DNA of 64,000 nucleotides from Saprospiraceae bacterium (GTDB lineage Bacteria > Bacteroidota > Bacteroidia > Chitinophagales > Saprospiraceae), in contig JAHDHL010000004.1 in NCBI GenBank assembly GCA_020631355.1, positions 186,001 through 250,000 on the forward strand, given 5' to 3'. Under the pieces are notes generated by a model that had not been told where the DNA came from, did no database searches, and saw only the letters and a program-made list of their open reading frames with translations. The position numbers and the translations under genes are program-made. Positions 19,535 to 28,419 of this stretch are shown here, one piece after another (positions within the stretch are counted from its first letter, which is position 1; every line of letters starts with the position of its first letter).

Positions 19535-19567
19535 ACCGAGTTCCATCTCCATGGAGCTCGGTTTTTT
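19535..19567 (+). terminator. Intrinsic terminator after the cassette B secreted protein
   Basis: A 12-bp stem (ACCGAGTTCCAT at 19535-19546 with ATGGAGCTCGGT at 19551-19562, one G-U pair) encloses the loop CTCC and runs into TTTTTT then further T-rich sequence. The candidate promoter for the protease gene starts 10 bp further on. Confidence 0.88.
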
Positions 19568-19576
19568 ATTTTTATT

Positions 19577-19605
19577 GGGTAACATTCTTATTCTGTCTTG
19601 AACTA
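19577..19605 (+). promoter_or_regulatory. Candidate ECF-type promoter, copy 3 (full motif)
   Basis: GGGTAACA at 19577-19584, a 14-nt spacer, and TGAACTA at 19599-19605 repeat the arrangement at 16964-16992. It lies directly after a terminator and 60 bp before the protease ATG, where a promoter is needed. Confidence 0.6.
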
Positions 19606-19664
19606 GGGTATGAAGTACAATGATTTTTTTACTTTGCAACGCGATTAACCAAAAACATATCATA

Positions 19665-21788
19665 ATGAAATTCATCACTACTACACTTTTATTTTCACTT
19701 GCGTTTCTTACCCTTAATGCACAGACACCAGGCGATACTATCATTGGATGTACTGCCTGCCAACCCTTAGGATTCAACATACTGGACAATGGAGATTTTG
19801 AGTCAGGAGACACTGCATTCTCAACAGACCTAACCAATGCCACGAATGCTTCCTGTCCGTCGAATTCCTATATCATCCTTGATTCAGGCGAGACCAATTG
19901 CCTTGGTTTGAGCCTGAGTGACCATACGTCAGGAGAAGGGAATTTCATGTTAGCAAATGCATCACCATTCAATGATGACGGTTCAGATTTGATGGACCCT
20001 ATTATTTGGTCGAATAATGTATTCCTTTTGGACCAACAGAACTACAACTTTTCCTTTTGGGTATATAGTCTATCTGGTATAGATGGCCAACCGGACCCTT
20101 TTCTCGAATTCACGGTCAACGGAGCAGTGGTAGGCAGCACCAGTTCCCTTAATGATGCTCCATTGAATGAGGGCAGATGGGTCAAATACTGTTTCGATTT
20201 CTTTTCAGAGAATGAGGCTGATGTGGAGATTGCTATCCAACAAACCTACTCCCCCATGTCCATCATGGGAGAAGCAACACCATTCTTATTGGATGACATT
20301 GCATTTTCACCTGTGTATGATGACGCTATCCCTTGTGAACTGATTGTCCAATATGTACCGGGCACATCTGACGCACAAAAAGATATCATCAGGAGTACCT
20401 ACGACATTACCGTTCAGGATTCCTGTGTCTGTGGGGATATCGATCTATGGTTGGTGAATCAGTTTCCTATGATTGTGAATGGTGATACCATCATCGACAT
20501 TGAAAGACTGAAGCTTTCATCCAGGGATTCGGCTGATGTTCAGGATGTGGATTTCAACTACATTGTTCAGAATCATGCCGAGGGACAGGCATCTCGAAAC
20601 TTTGGTTCTCCAGTAATGCAAACAGCGTCATTCGCAGATGGGTCTGACAATGAATGCGCCGTAGTCGTTGCCATTATTGACACGGGAATCGATGGTAATC
20701 ATAACCAACTTGATACAGATATATGGCAATCAGGAGGCCCTTGCCCAGAGGATGCCAATAACGGATACAATTTCGCCTATAACGACAACAACCCTGAAGA
20801 CGACAGTAACAATGGTCACGGAACTCATGTGGCGGGTATTGTGGATAGTTTCTACACGACTTACAATCCGAATTCATCCTATCCTCTCGAACTCATTCCT
20901 GTAAAGGCTCAGGATAGTCTTGGGAAAGGAACCTTGTTCGAAATTATTTGCTCTACCCTATTCTCTGTGGATAACGGTGCGGATGTCATCAATATGAGTC
21001 TGGGATACCGTGGGGATTCTTCCACCATCATGTACAACGCCATAGAAAAGGGATTATTGGACAATGAGGTGCTTGTGGTATGTTCTGCGGGTAATGACAG
21101 GAGGGATAATGATTTATATGGACACTACCCATCCAATCTGAGTAATCCGAATCTGATTGCTGTAGGTGCGGATACCACTACGGAAAACAGTGCGTTCCTA
21201 TTCTCGAATTACTCTTGTTTTGGAGAAACCACGGTGGATATCTCAGCATTCGGATATATGTACAGTACACTTCCTGATAATCAGAACGGATTCCTAAGAG
21301 GAACCTCAATGGCTGCTCCACAAATAGCGGCGGCTGCAGCTCTGGCCAAACCCTACTATACAGGAACGGGTGCTGCTGCCGACATCAAGAATCTTATTCT
21401 GAATTCCGGTTTACAAACAGTGAATCCACAAGATACCACCTCCGTTTCCAATAGGACATTCGATATCACTACATTCAGAAATAACTTATCGAACCTGACC
21501 ACACCTGTTGTATGTGACCCCACCATTTCCATTCAGGAAATCGTGGATAGGAACAGCTGGGTGAATATTTCTCCGAATCCAACGACGGGCGTATTGAATG
21601 TGGAAATCGAAGGAGCGGAATCCATATCACATTTCCTCATTTATGATATCCAAGGCAAACTGATTGGGAAGCAGGACAACCGCAATTATAATAATCAGGT
21701 CAATGTGGAAAAACTGGAAAATGGATTTTATATCCTAGAAATCGTTACGGACACCTACAGTGCAAGGAAGAAATTCATCAAGCGATAA
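19665..21788 (+). CDS. T9SS-secreted subtilisin-like (S8) protease (cassette B)
   Basis: The 707-residue exported serine protease starts at the ATG at 19665 (MKFITTTLLFSLAFLTLNAQ signal peptide); a longer reading from 19620 has no export signal at its end. An N-terminal jelly-roll-like domain (GFNILDNGDFESGD) precedes the S8 domain. The triad is Asp339 (AIIDTGID), His385 (NGHGTHVAG) and Ser548 (RGTSMAAPQ). The C-terminus is a T9SS sorting domain (ISPNPTTGVLNVEI, then ENGFYILEIVTDTYSARKKF). Unlike the cassette A protease it has no PKD block, which explains the difference of about 270 residues. The shared segment before the catalytic domain (IDLWLVNQFP here, LELWSFGTFP in A) suggests a common propeptide. 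Confidence 0.92.
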   Translation: MKFITTTLLFSLAFLTLNAQTPGDTIIGCTACQPLGFNILDNGDFESGDTAFSTDLTNATNASCPSNSYIILDSGETNCLGLSLSDHTSGEGNFMLANASPFNDDGSDLMDPIIWSNNVFLLDQQNYNFSFWVYSLSGIDGQPDPFLEFTVNGAVVGSTSSLNDAPLNEGRWVKYCFDFFSENEADVEIAIQQTYSPMSIMGEATPFLLDDIAFSPVYDDAIPCELIVQYVPGTSDAQKDIIRSTYDITVQDSCVCGDIDLWLVNQFPMIVNGDTIIDIERLKLSSRDSADVQDVDFNYIVQNHAEGQASRNFGSPVMQTASFADGSDNECAVVVAIIDTGIDGNHNQLDTDIWQSGGPCPEDANNGYNFAYNDNNPEDDSNNGHGTHVAGIVDSFYTTYNPNSSYPLELIPVKAQDSLGKGTLFEIICSTLFSVDNGADVINMSLGYRGDSSTIMYNAIEKGLLDNEVLVVCSAGNDRRDNDLYGHYPSNLSNPNLIAVGADTTTENSAFLFSNYSCFGETTVDISAFGYMYSTLPDNQNGFLRGTSMAAPQIAAAAALAKPYYTGTGAAADIKNLILNSGLQTVNPQDTTSVSNRTFDITTFRNNLSNLTTPVVCDPTISIQEIVDRNSWVNISPNPTTGVLNVEIEGAESISHFLIYDIQGKLIGKQDNRNYNNQVNVEKLENGFYILEIVTDTYSARKKFIKR

Positions 21789-21875
21789 TTCCTGACATAG
21801 AATCCGTTTTGATTTTGTTGCTGGATATTGATTCAAGTTCATTGAATTATTCCTAAACAACCTCAACTTCTTTAT

Positions 21876-21920
21876 ATATTGCATGGAAACCAATTGGAAT
21901 TTCCATGCAATATTTTTTTT
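21876..21920 (+). terminator. Terminator-like hairpin containing the start codon of the TPR-CHAT B gene
   Basis: ATATTGCATGGAAA (21876-21889) and TTTCCATGCAATAT (21900-21913) are perfect 14-bp arms around a 10-nt loop, followed by eight T at 21913-21920. The ATG at 21905 is inside the downstream arm. The element lies 87 bp after the protease stop and has the form of an intrinsic terminator, yet its T run encodes residues of the TPR-CHAT signal peptide. Confidence 0.8.
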
Positions 21921-24616
21921 CTACCCTGTTCCTAATCTGTTGTTCACTCATGCTCCTTGGGCAGCAAAAAGAGGCCCTGAAGACATCTAACTCCAATACA
22001 CAGGTTGACGAACAGAAAACTCAGCTAACGCCTAGGGAGGCTGACTCCTTGAAAATAGTCGACCTGAAAGCAGAGGGTGTATCACATTGGGGGAAAAAAG
22101 ATTATGCGAAAGCATTAATATCCTGGTCCAAGGAATTGGAATTAAAGAAAACATTCTTTGGAGAAAACCATGTTGAGGTTTCGAGGACATTGCACAATCT
22201 GGGTTCGGCGAATTATCAACTGGGGCTCATTAAGAAATCCATCCTCTTTAATGAGCAAGCGTTGGCTATCAGAAAAGCCGCATTGAAAGTAGAAAAAGAG
22301 GAAGAAACATACAGGTTGACCCAAGGGACATACAAGCAGCTTGTCAAATTAAATCTGGATATCGGGGACTATGACAAAGCCATCCTTTATTACAAAGACT
22401 GCCTGAACACATTGGACATCCAACCCGGTGACCTCCCTGAAATCAGTGTCTATACCGCACAGGCCTTGGAACAAAAGGGAGGCTCATATCTGGACGAGGC
22501 CATCACGCAATACAAGGATGCGATTTCTATTTATGACAAAAAGAAAGATTGGTCGCACAAAGGAAAAACCTTATTTGATTTAGGTAATGCCTACGAAAAA
22601 AAGGGAGATTATGAGCATGCGGAAAAAGCTTATCTGGAATCGTATGACATTCTATATAATGTAGTGCAGGAACTGAATCTGGGTATCCTCTCACTGACTA
22701 ACAACATCGGTTCATTCTATGTAGAAAGAGGAAAACTGGACGAAGCCAAACCCTATCTGGAAGAAGCCTTGTGGATGGCTGAGGAATTATTCAAAGGGAA
22801 ACAGATCTATGAGGAATTATTGGCCTACCCTACTGAGAATCTAGGGGAATACCATACACAAAAAGGGGATTTCAAAAAAGGGATGGAATTCCACGACAAG
22901 GCTATCGGATATATCATTGATGGGTTTGATGGCATCAAGGATAATCTGAGCGAACAGGATATGAAAGATATTCATATCAAGGGTATCAAATCGGATGCAT
23001 TGGATATTTTTTCATCTCGTTCGGAATGTCTTTATAAAATGGGGGAAAAGGAGAAAGCATTGGAAAATTACCAATTCATAGATAAAATCATATTCTCACT
23101 CAGGCAGGATATACAAACTGAAAGCAGTAATTTATTATGGGTCAACAAAACCAGAAGCATTTATAAGGATGCCATTCAATTGGCCTTGGAATTGAATCAA
23201 AAAACATTGGCATTCGAATTCATGGAAAAGAGTAAGTCCGTATTACTTTTTGAGAATTTGGTAAAGGCCCAACAATTAAAACTGGATGAATTCGACCTGA
23301 CAATCCGAGAAGAAAGAGACAGCATATTAGAGCATATCCAAATATGCCAGAGTCAGATGGCCATTCGTCCCAAACAAAAAGATTCCCTCAATAATATATT
23401 GCAATCATTAAAAATAGAATTAGCGGAATTCGACCAACTCCATTTACCTAAGAATATCATAGAGAAAAGATTTAAGAAAAACATACTGGTGGATTTCCAG
23501 AAATACTTGGAACAGCATTCGTCCATTGCAGTACAATTTTTCGGAAATTCCGACGAATTAATTGCCTGTGTGATTTCGCAGGATGACATTCGTTTCCACA
23601 CTTATAAAAAAGATCTGCAAAGAACCCAAAGGATTTCTAATTGGATACAGGATATTTCCATTCCCAAAAGTAATATTACCAAGAGTGACATACGACGTAG
23701 TCATTCCATCTCCCATGATATTTTCAAGGATATTATCCTACCCTTGGATTTACCGAAAAAAACTTCGTTGGTATTCATTCCTGACGGCATCCTGCAGTTC
23801 GTTCCATTCGAAGCCTTATTGACTTCCGTTTCAGAGGAAAGTGATTTTTCGGGTGCACCGTATCTCATCAGGGACAACCCCATTCACTATGCTTATTCCG
23901 CAAGTGTACAACTCGCCCTAGTGGAAAAATCCATACCAACGAAACACAGCAGTGCATTCATCATGTCCCCTCAGAAATTCGATGGACTAGCTGCCTTGGG
24001 TGCGGATGAGGCCATGAAAGTACAAGCTCTTTTGAATGGGGAATTATTAGAGAAAGACAATGCGAGTGCCAATGCATTCCTGAACCATGCATTGGCTGCC
24101 AGCATCATACACTTATCCACACATGCCTCGGGTGGAAATCGGGACATTGCTCCTTGGATTGCATTCAGTGACCGTAAACTGGATGTTTCAGAATTATACA
24201 ATCTACAAGCCAGTACACAACTTGTCACCCTGAGTGCCTGCGAAACAGCCAAGGGAGAATTGATAGCTGGTGAGGGGGTAATGAGTTTAGCGAGGGGATT
24301 CAGTTTTGCGGGTGTGCCGCAGGTCATCACATCACTTTGGGAAGTGAATGAGCAAAGTACCACATCCATCATGGAAAGTTTCTACACCTTAATCAATAAG
24401 GGCATGACTCCCAGTGAGGCATTACACCAGGCGAAGCTGGATTACATCAGCAACCATAGTTTGGCTGAGGCCAGTCCTTATCATTGGGCCTCATTCACGG
24501 CTTGGGGCCATGACAGCATCAATGAACAAGGCAAGACCAGTTCCTGGTTCTGGATGATGGTGGGTATCATTGGGGTTTTGGGGTTGTTCATGTTTTTTGG
24601 GAAGAAAGGGAGGTGA
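21905..24616 (+). CDS. Membrane-anchored TPR-CHAT protein (cassette B)
   Basis: The 903-residue paralogue of the gene at 9121-11793 has a signal peptide (MQYFFSTLFLICCSLMLLGQ). TPR repeats run over about 50-420 (YEKKGDYEHAEKAYLESYDI; RGKLDEAKPYLEEALWMAEE). The linker contains FEFMEKSKSVLLFENLVKA. The CHAT domain has His740 (LSTHA) and Cys779 (LSACETAKGE), then SLARGFSFAGVPQVITSLWE and SPYHWASFTAWGHD. A C-terminal membrane helix (FWMMVGIIGVLGLFMFF) ends in GKKGR. It is predicted to be a periplasm-facing, membrane-tethered caspase-clan peptidase. The only start that retains the signal peptide lies inside the terminator-like hairpin, so expression is likely attenuated or driven from within it. 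Confidence 0.88.
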   Translation: MQYFFSTLFLICCSLMLLGQQKEALKTSNSNTQVDEQKTQLTPREADSLKIVDLKAEGVSHWGKKDYAKALISWSKELELKKTFFGENHVEVSRTLHNLGSANYQLGLIKKSILFNEQALAIRKAALKVEKEEETYRLTQGTYKQLVKLNLDIGDYDKAILYYKDCLNTLDIQPGDLPEISVYTAQALEQKGGSYLDEAITQYKDAISIYDKKKDWSHKGKTLFDLGNAYEKKGDYEHAEKAYLESYDILYNVVQELNLGILSLTNNIGSFYVERGKLDEAKPYLEEALWMAEELFKGKQIYEELLAYPTENLGEYHTQKGDFKKGMEFHDKAIGYIIDGFDGIKDNLSEQDMKDIHIKGIKSDALDIFSSRSECLYKMGEKEKALENYQFIDKIIFSLRQDIQTESSNLLWVNKTRSIYKDAIQLALELNQKTLAFEFMEKSKSVLLFENLVKAQQLKLDEFDLTIREERDSILEHIQICQSQMAIRPKQKDSLNNILQSLKIELAEFDQLHLPKNIIEKRFKKNILVDFQKYLEQHSSIAVQFFGNSDELIACVISQDDIRFHTYKKDLQRTQRISNWIQDISIPKSNITKSDIRRSHSISHDIFKDIILPLDLPKKTSLVFIPDGILQFVPFEALLTSVSEESDFSGAPYLIRDNPIHYAYSASVQLALVEKSIPTKHSSAFIMSPQKFDGLAALGADEAMKVQALLNGELLEKDNASANAFLNHALAASIIHLSTHASGGNRDIAPWIAFSDRKLDVSELYNLQASTQLVTLSACETAKGELIAGEGVMSLARGFSFAGVPQVITSLWEVNEQSTTSIMESFYTLINKGMTPSEALHQAKLDYISNHSLAEASPYHWASFTAWGHDSINEQGKTSSWFWMMVGIIGVLGLFMFFGKKGR

Positions 24617-24728
24617 TGGGGTAGATATTGTATCCTATACATTAAGATAACCGTAGTTAACAATTTAAGGTGTTCCTTTGAAAGTATGAAAAACCAGCTT
24701 TTAGATTTTCGTATAAAAAAATCTAAAT

Positions 24729-25664
24729 ATGAAGACTTTTATACTTGTCATCGGACCCAACCAGCAGCATCCCGTAGGAATGAATGATGCCATTATGATC
24801 CATGATTTCTTTGGGAAAATGCATGGCATTGAGAATTGCAGCTTACTCATCAATGAAAAAGCGACCATACCCAATATCCTACGACACCTCAATTCCATCA
24901 CTGAGGGAATAGCCCCATTTGACGAGGCTGTACTCCTTGTATACTTCACAGGGCATGTTATTCCCAAGGTATTCAATGGAGTACAGGATTTCATTCTTAT
25001 CCCATCGGATTATGATGGGTACAATCCCACACTGAACGGTCTAAGAGGAAGCGTATTGAACCAATTACTTCCTAGAAAACCCAATTGTCATAATCTTATA
25101 GTAATGGATTGTATTTATTCTGAATACATCCATGCCCAACAGGAAAGGTCATACAACGCCAACCCTACTGCATACATCCTATCTTCAGGAATCAATCAAT
25201 ATTCGCATATCATGCGTGAAAAACTGAATAGTATTTTCGCCCAAGCTTTCATTGATACTATAAAAAAGGGAAAACAACTATGCAAGAGTATCAAACTATC
25301 ATTTATAAAGAATGAATTAGCTGGTTTGATGCAACAGCTATTAATACAGCAAAATATCGGTCTTGCCCAGATTCCCCAATTCCCATTTCATGGAGTAAAG
25401 GATTTTATTTTGTTTGATAATAATCAAAAGGTACCATCCAAATCTCCTAAAAACATATCTAATGACAAGACACCACTTTCGTCCATGATTTCAAAATTGG
25501 AAAAAGTGAAAATGAATGATAACATCTTATTCAGGTTCAACTTATTAAAATTCAAGTATTCGAAAATAAAGGATGAAAACCGAAAAGGAATTTATTCACA
25601 TAAACACAGAAAGGAATTAGAAATAATCAAGGCAGGATTAATACTCATTTATAATAGTATTTAG
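24729..25664 (+). CDS. Caspase-like (C14-type) domain protein
   Basis: The 311-residue cytoplasmic protein opens like a caspase p20 unit: strand MKTFILVIGP, NDAIMIHDFF helix, then a strand ending in the catalytic His76 (LLVYFTGHVIP) and a strand ending in Cys128 (LIVMDCIYSE). This corresponds to the YFSGHG and DCCYSG signatures of bacterial caspase homologues, with the glycine after His replaced by Val. The C-terminal 150 residues are helical and unassigned. An AT-rich 10-bp hairpin (24700-24709 with 24718-24727) directly precedes the ATG. It lies between the TPR-CHAT B gene and the leftward receiver-like operon and may belong to either. Activity is not proven. Confidence 0.65.
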   Translation: MKTFILVIGPNQQHPVGMNDAIMIHDFFGKMHGIENCSLLINEKATIPNILRHLNSITEGIAPFDEAVLLVYFTGHVIPKVFNGVQDFILIPSDYDGYNPTLNGLRGSVLNQLLPRKPNCHNLIVMDCIYSEYIHAQQERSYNANPTAYILSSGINQYSHIMREKLNSIFAQAFIDTIKKGKQLCKSIKLSFIKNELAGLMQQLLIQQNIGLAQIPQFPFHGVKDFILFDNNQKVPSKSPKNISNDKTPLSSMISKLEKVKMNDNILFRFNLLKFKYSKIKDENRKGIYSHKHRKELEIIKAGLILIYNSI

Positions 25665-25712
25665 GAATCATTTGAAAATATGATTTGCAGAATATTTTGA
25701 AATAATCCCTAC

Positions 25713-27752
25713 TCAAAATCCCCCTTCAATAATGTGATTAATTTCTTTTTTAATATTTCTGGAATTGATTTCTTCAGAGCAGGAAAAATCCAATTGTCGC
25801 TTAATTATTTTTTTTGCATCACCCGGCAGCATGCTAACTATTTTAGATATCTTCCTAAATTCATCCAATCCTTTTTTAATATTATTAATCTTAGAAAAAT
25901 TCGTATCCAAAATATTTTTTTCCTTTTCACCAATTGCATTTACACCCAATTTACGAATACTATAACTCGTATCCTCCAAAAGAAAAATCAATTCCTGTAA
26001 ATCGTGAGTGGCGTCCTTGTGCATCATCAGTTCGTTGTAATCCAAGACTTTTACATCCTCGTGTAGGAAACGGACTTCTTCCTCCAACAACCCCGATGAC
26101 AAGTACTGTTTATCCCTGATTTGCTGGAAAGCCGGTAAATCTTTTTTGAACGACAATCCCAAGGTGGTATTGAATAACATTTTCCTTGCGCTTCTTGAAA
26201 CTTCCTCTCCGCTATCCGGCACTACCATCAGTCGATATATTTCTTCTGTATCCTGGGTTTCAAGATAATACAAACCTAGAGCCACCCTACGTCCGACCAG
26301 AATCATTTCCCTGAATCTCTCCAGATTCTTTTCTCCTTTTTGTTTGATGGTTCCCATGAAACTGAATTCTTCCTTATCCAGATTCCTTTTCCTGCAAAGG
26401 CTGATAATCCTCTTGGCTTGTACATTGATTTCTTCTTCTGCTTCTGCGTAATCAATCTGCTGCAAATGGTCTCTGTAGAAATAGGAAAGGGGTTGGAAGA
26501 ATCTTGTATTGGCCTTAATCCAAGGCGTACTTTTAGGACGACATCGGGATTTGAAATACAGTTTATCCCCCAATGCCGAGATGGCATCCAGAAAATATCC
26601 TAGTTCCTCATCCGAGCCCCAGACGTGTTGTTTAAGATATCTATGAATATTCAAGCGTTCATCCTTCATCAACTTGATGAGTCTTGCCCTACCGGATGTG
26701 AGTGCAACAAATCCCATGACCGCTCCCTTGAGTTCCTTGTTTGCCTTTTCGAATAAATCATACCCTTGATAATCCGACCATTCCTCGTCCCAGTGCTGAA
26801 TCTCGGATGGCTCATAAATTCGGATATCCGCTACTACCAGGATTATCTTATTTTTCCCCTCATCTCCCCTAAGAACCTCAAATGCCTCCTTACCATTGGA
26901 AAAATCCATACAATCAATTCCTACACCATCTAATTTATTTTTAAATTCCTCACGGATTACTTCATTATCCTCCAAATAAATTAATTTCCATTTTTTCCTT
27001 TCTTTCTTGTGCTGATTTGCAATGCTATCCTTTGAGGGTAATAAATGAATGATATCATCCTTGAATGCGTCAATCATATTGGCCAATTTATGTAACTGGC
27101 CTTTCTTAACCACATCATTTATCTTATTAAAAACATTGGATTTTATTGTCTCTAATTCATCATTATCTATATGATCAATTTGGATGATTCTTGCAAAGTA
27201 TTTATTTATCAATCCCCTTATCACATCATCAGAGCCATCACAAGAAATCAATTCATTCTTTAGTTCGTGGAGCATTTCCCCGACCAATCCCTCGCTATTA
27301 AAAAGAGTAATCTGGACATCTTTCAACCTGAGGTCAGTCATGGGTTCCAAATCCAGGAAATCATTCTTCCAATCCGGGTCCGTCAAGGGCATCCTCAACA
27401 ATCTATGGTAGTAGGAATCCTTTAGGAAAGCGAATTTATTATTATTGGGTTGGAATGTTTTTTTCTTGTCATAAGTGGATATAAAAATAGGCGCTTTCAG
27501 CTGGTATTGCATTCTAAGCGCCCTTATGATATCCGGGGTATAATTCCTTTGGTTTCGGACTTCCAGTCCATTCTCGACAATTGCGGCATAGGTACGTTGT
27601 ACGGCACCCGAATCCGAGACATAAGTTTCGAACTCATCCAGTTGCGTGAATACCATAGCATCAATATTCACTTCTTCCAGTGCCTTGGAAATGCCAGAGT
27701 ACAGGGGTTGGCTATAGCCATTACATAGAATCAATACACTTTGCCTTTCCAT
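25713..27752 (-). CDS. Receiver-domain protein with extra N- and C-terminal domains
   Basis: In this 679-residue protein, residues 1-140 form a Rossmann-like, receiver-shaped domain without phosphorylation residues (QSVLILCNGYSQPLYSGISK). Residues about 255-385 are a fuller receiver: acid pair Glu261-Asp262 (IYLEDNEVI), phosphoacceptor Asp309 (VVADIRIYE), Thr352 (VALTSGR) and Lys374 (HRYLKQHV). It has a long insertion after Asp309 (EIQHWDEEWSDYQGYD). The C-terminal 290 residues are helical and match nothing I know. It is the last gene of the leftward operon 32490 to 25713, starting 4 bp after the previous gene. It is a likely output or relay component. Confidence 0.6.
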   Translation of the reverse strand: MERQSVLILCNGYSQPLYSGISKALEEVNIDAMVFTQLDEFETYVSDSGAVQRTYAAIVENGLEVRNQRNYTPDIIRALRMQYQLKAPIFISTYDKKKTFQPNNNKFAFLKDSYYHRLLRMPLTDPDWKNDFLDLEPMTDLRLKDVQITLFNSEGLVGEMLHELKNELISCDGSDDVIRGLINKYFARIIQIDHIDNDELETIKSNVFNKINDVVKKGQLHKLANMIDAFKDDIIHLLPSKDSIANQHKKERKKWKLIYLEDNEVIREEFKNKLDGVGIDCMDFSNGKEAFEVLRGDEGKNKIILVVADIRIYEPSEIQHWDEEWSDYQGYDLFEKANKELKGAVMGFVALTSGRARLIKLMKDERLNIHRYLKQHVWGSDEELGYFLDAISALGDKLYFKSRCRPKSTPWIKANTRFFQPLSYFYRDHLQQIDYAEAEEEINVQAKRIISLCRKRNLDKEEFSFMGTIKQKGEKNLERFREMILVGRRVALGLYYLETQDTEEIYRLMVVPDSGEEVSRSARKMLFNTTLGLSFKKDLPAFQQIRDKQYLSSGLLEEEVRFLHEDVKVLDYNELMMHKDATHDLQELIFLLEDTSYSIRKLGVNAIGEKEKNILDTNFSKINNIKKGLDEFRKISKIVSMLPGDAKKIIKRQLDFSCSEEINSRNIKKEINHIIEGGF

Positions 27753-27756
27753 ATCC

Positions 27757-28419
27757 TTAGCATTTTGAAGTATCTATAAAATCTGCCAACATCCTTAGAT
27801 ATTCAGGATCCAGCACATCAATTACTCCCCTACTTTGCTTTAGCTGCCTTGTCTTCTGATGAAATGCATTCCATTCTTCTTCATAATTACCTATGAAAAC
27901 ATCAGGCATCTCAGGCCATTCTAATACGGTGTCTGGGTTTTGTAAGTGTCTCTTCATAAACGCTCTTCTTTTCTGGTGAGCCAACTCACCCTCATCCGGT
28001 TCTCTTAAGAATGACGGTAAAGGGCCATCCTCACAGACATAACTGTGGAATTCCCTAGCTTCATCATCCGTCAAATGTCCATTGCTTCCTGTCACTGACC
28101 TGTATATGGCCAGAACGCCACTGGGTATATCCAAATCATTCTTACTTCCATATCCTCCGTACCAAACCACCAGCTTCCCCTTATAACTCACCAGTTCGGA
28201 TTTGTTTCTGGAATGTATAAAAATGACATCATAGCCGTTTTCGGGGGGATATGCTACTATCATCATTCCATCCTCAATTTCAGATTCCATTTCCAATTCA
28301 TTGGAATCGAAATTCATCAGATGACATATGAAATAGGGGGATAGAGCGTCAAGGAGAGCCATAACCCTCAGTTCCTTGTCATCAATAAATAAAGCGGTAC
28401 ATTTACTTTCATTATCCAT
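27757..28419 (-). CDS. Receiver-like protein of unknown function
   Basis: The 220-residue protein starts at the ATG at 28419 (MDNESKCTALFIDDKELRVM), overlapping the stop of the upstream gene by 8 bp; a TTG six bases earlier is less likely. An Asp-Asp pair ends the first strand (LFIDD). A later strand (YDVIFIHSRN) has His where a receiver would carry the phosphoacceptor Asp, so it resembles an inactive receiver. The C-terminal half is helical and charged (EWNAFHQKTRQLKQSRGVID). The translational overlap ties it to the receiver-like genes on both sides. Confidence 0.5.
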   Translation of the reverse strand: MDNESKCTALFIDDKELRVMALLDALSPYFICHLMNFDSNELEMESEIEDGMMIVAYPPENGYDVIFIHSRNKSELVSYKGKLVVWYGGYGSKNDLDIPSGVLAIYRSVTGSNGHLTDDEAREFHSYVCEDGPLPSFLREPDEGELAHQKRRAFMKRHLQNPDTVLEWPEMPDVFIGNYEEEWNAFHQKTRQLKQSRGVIDVLDPEYLRMLADFIDTSKC

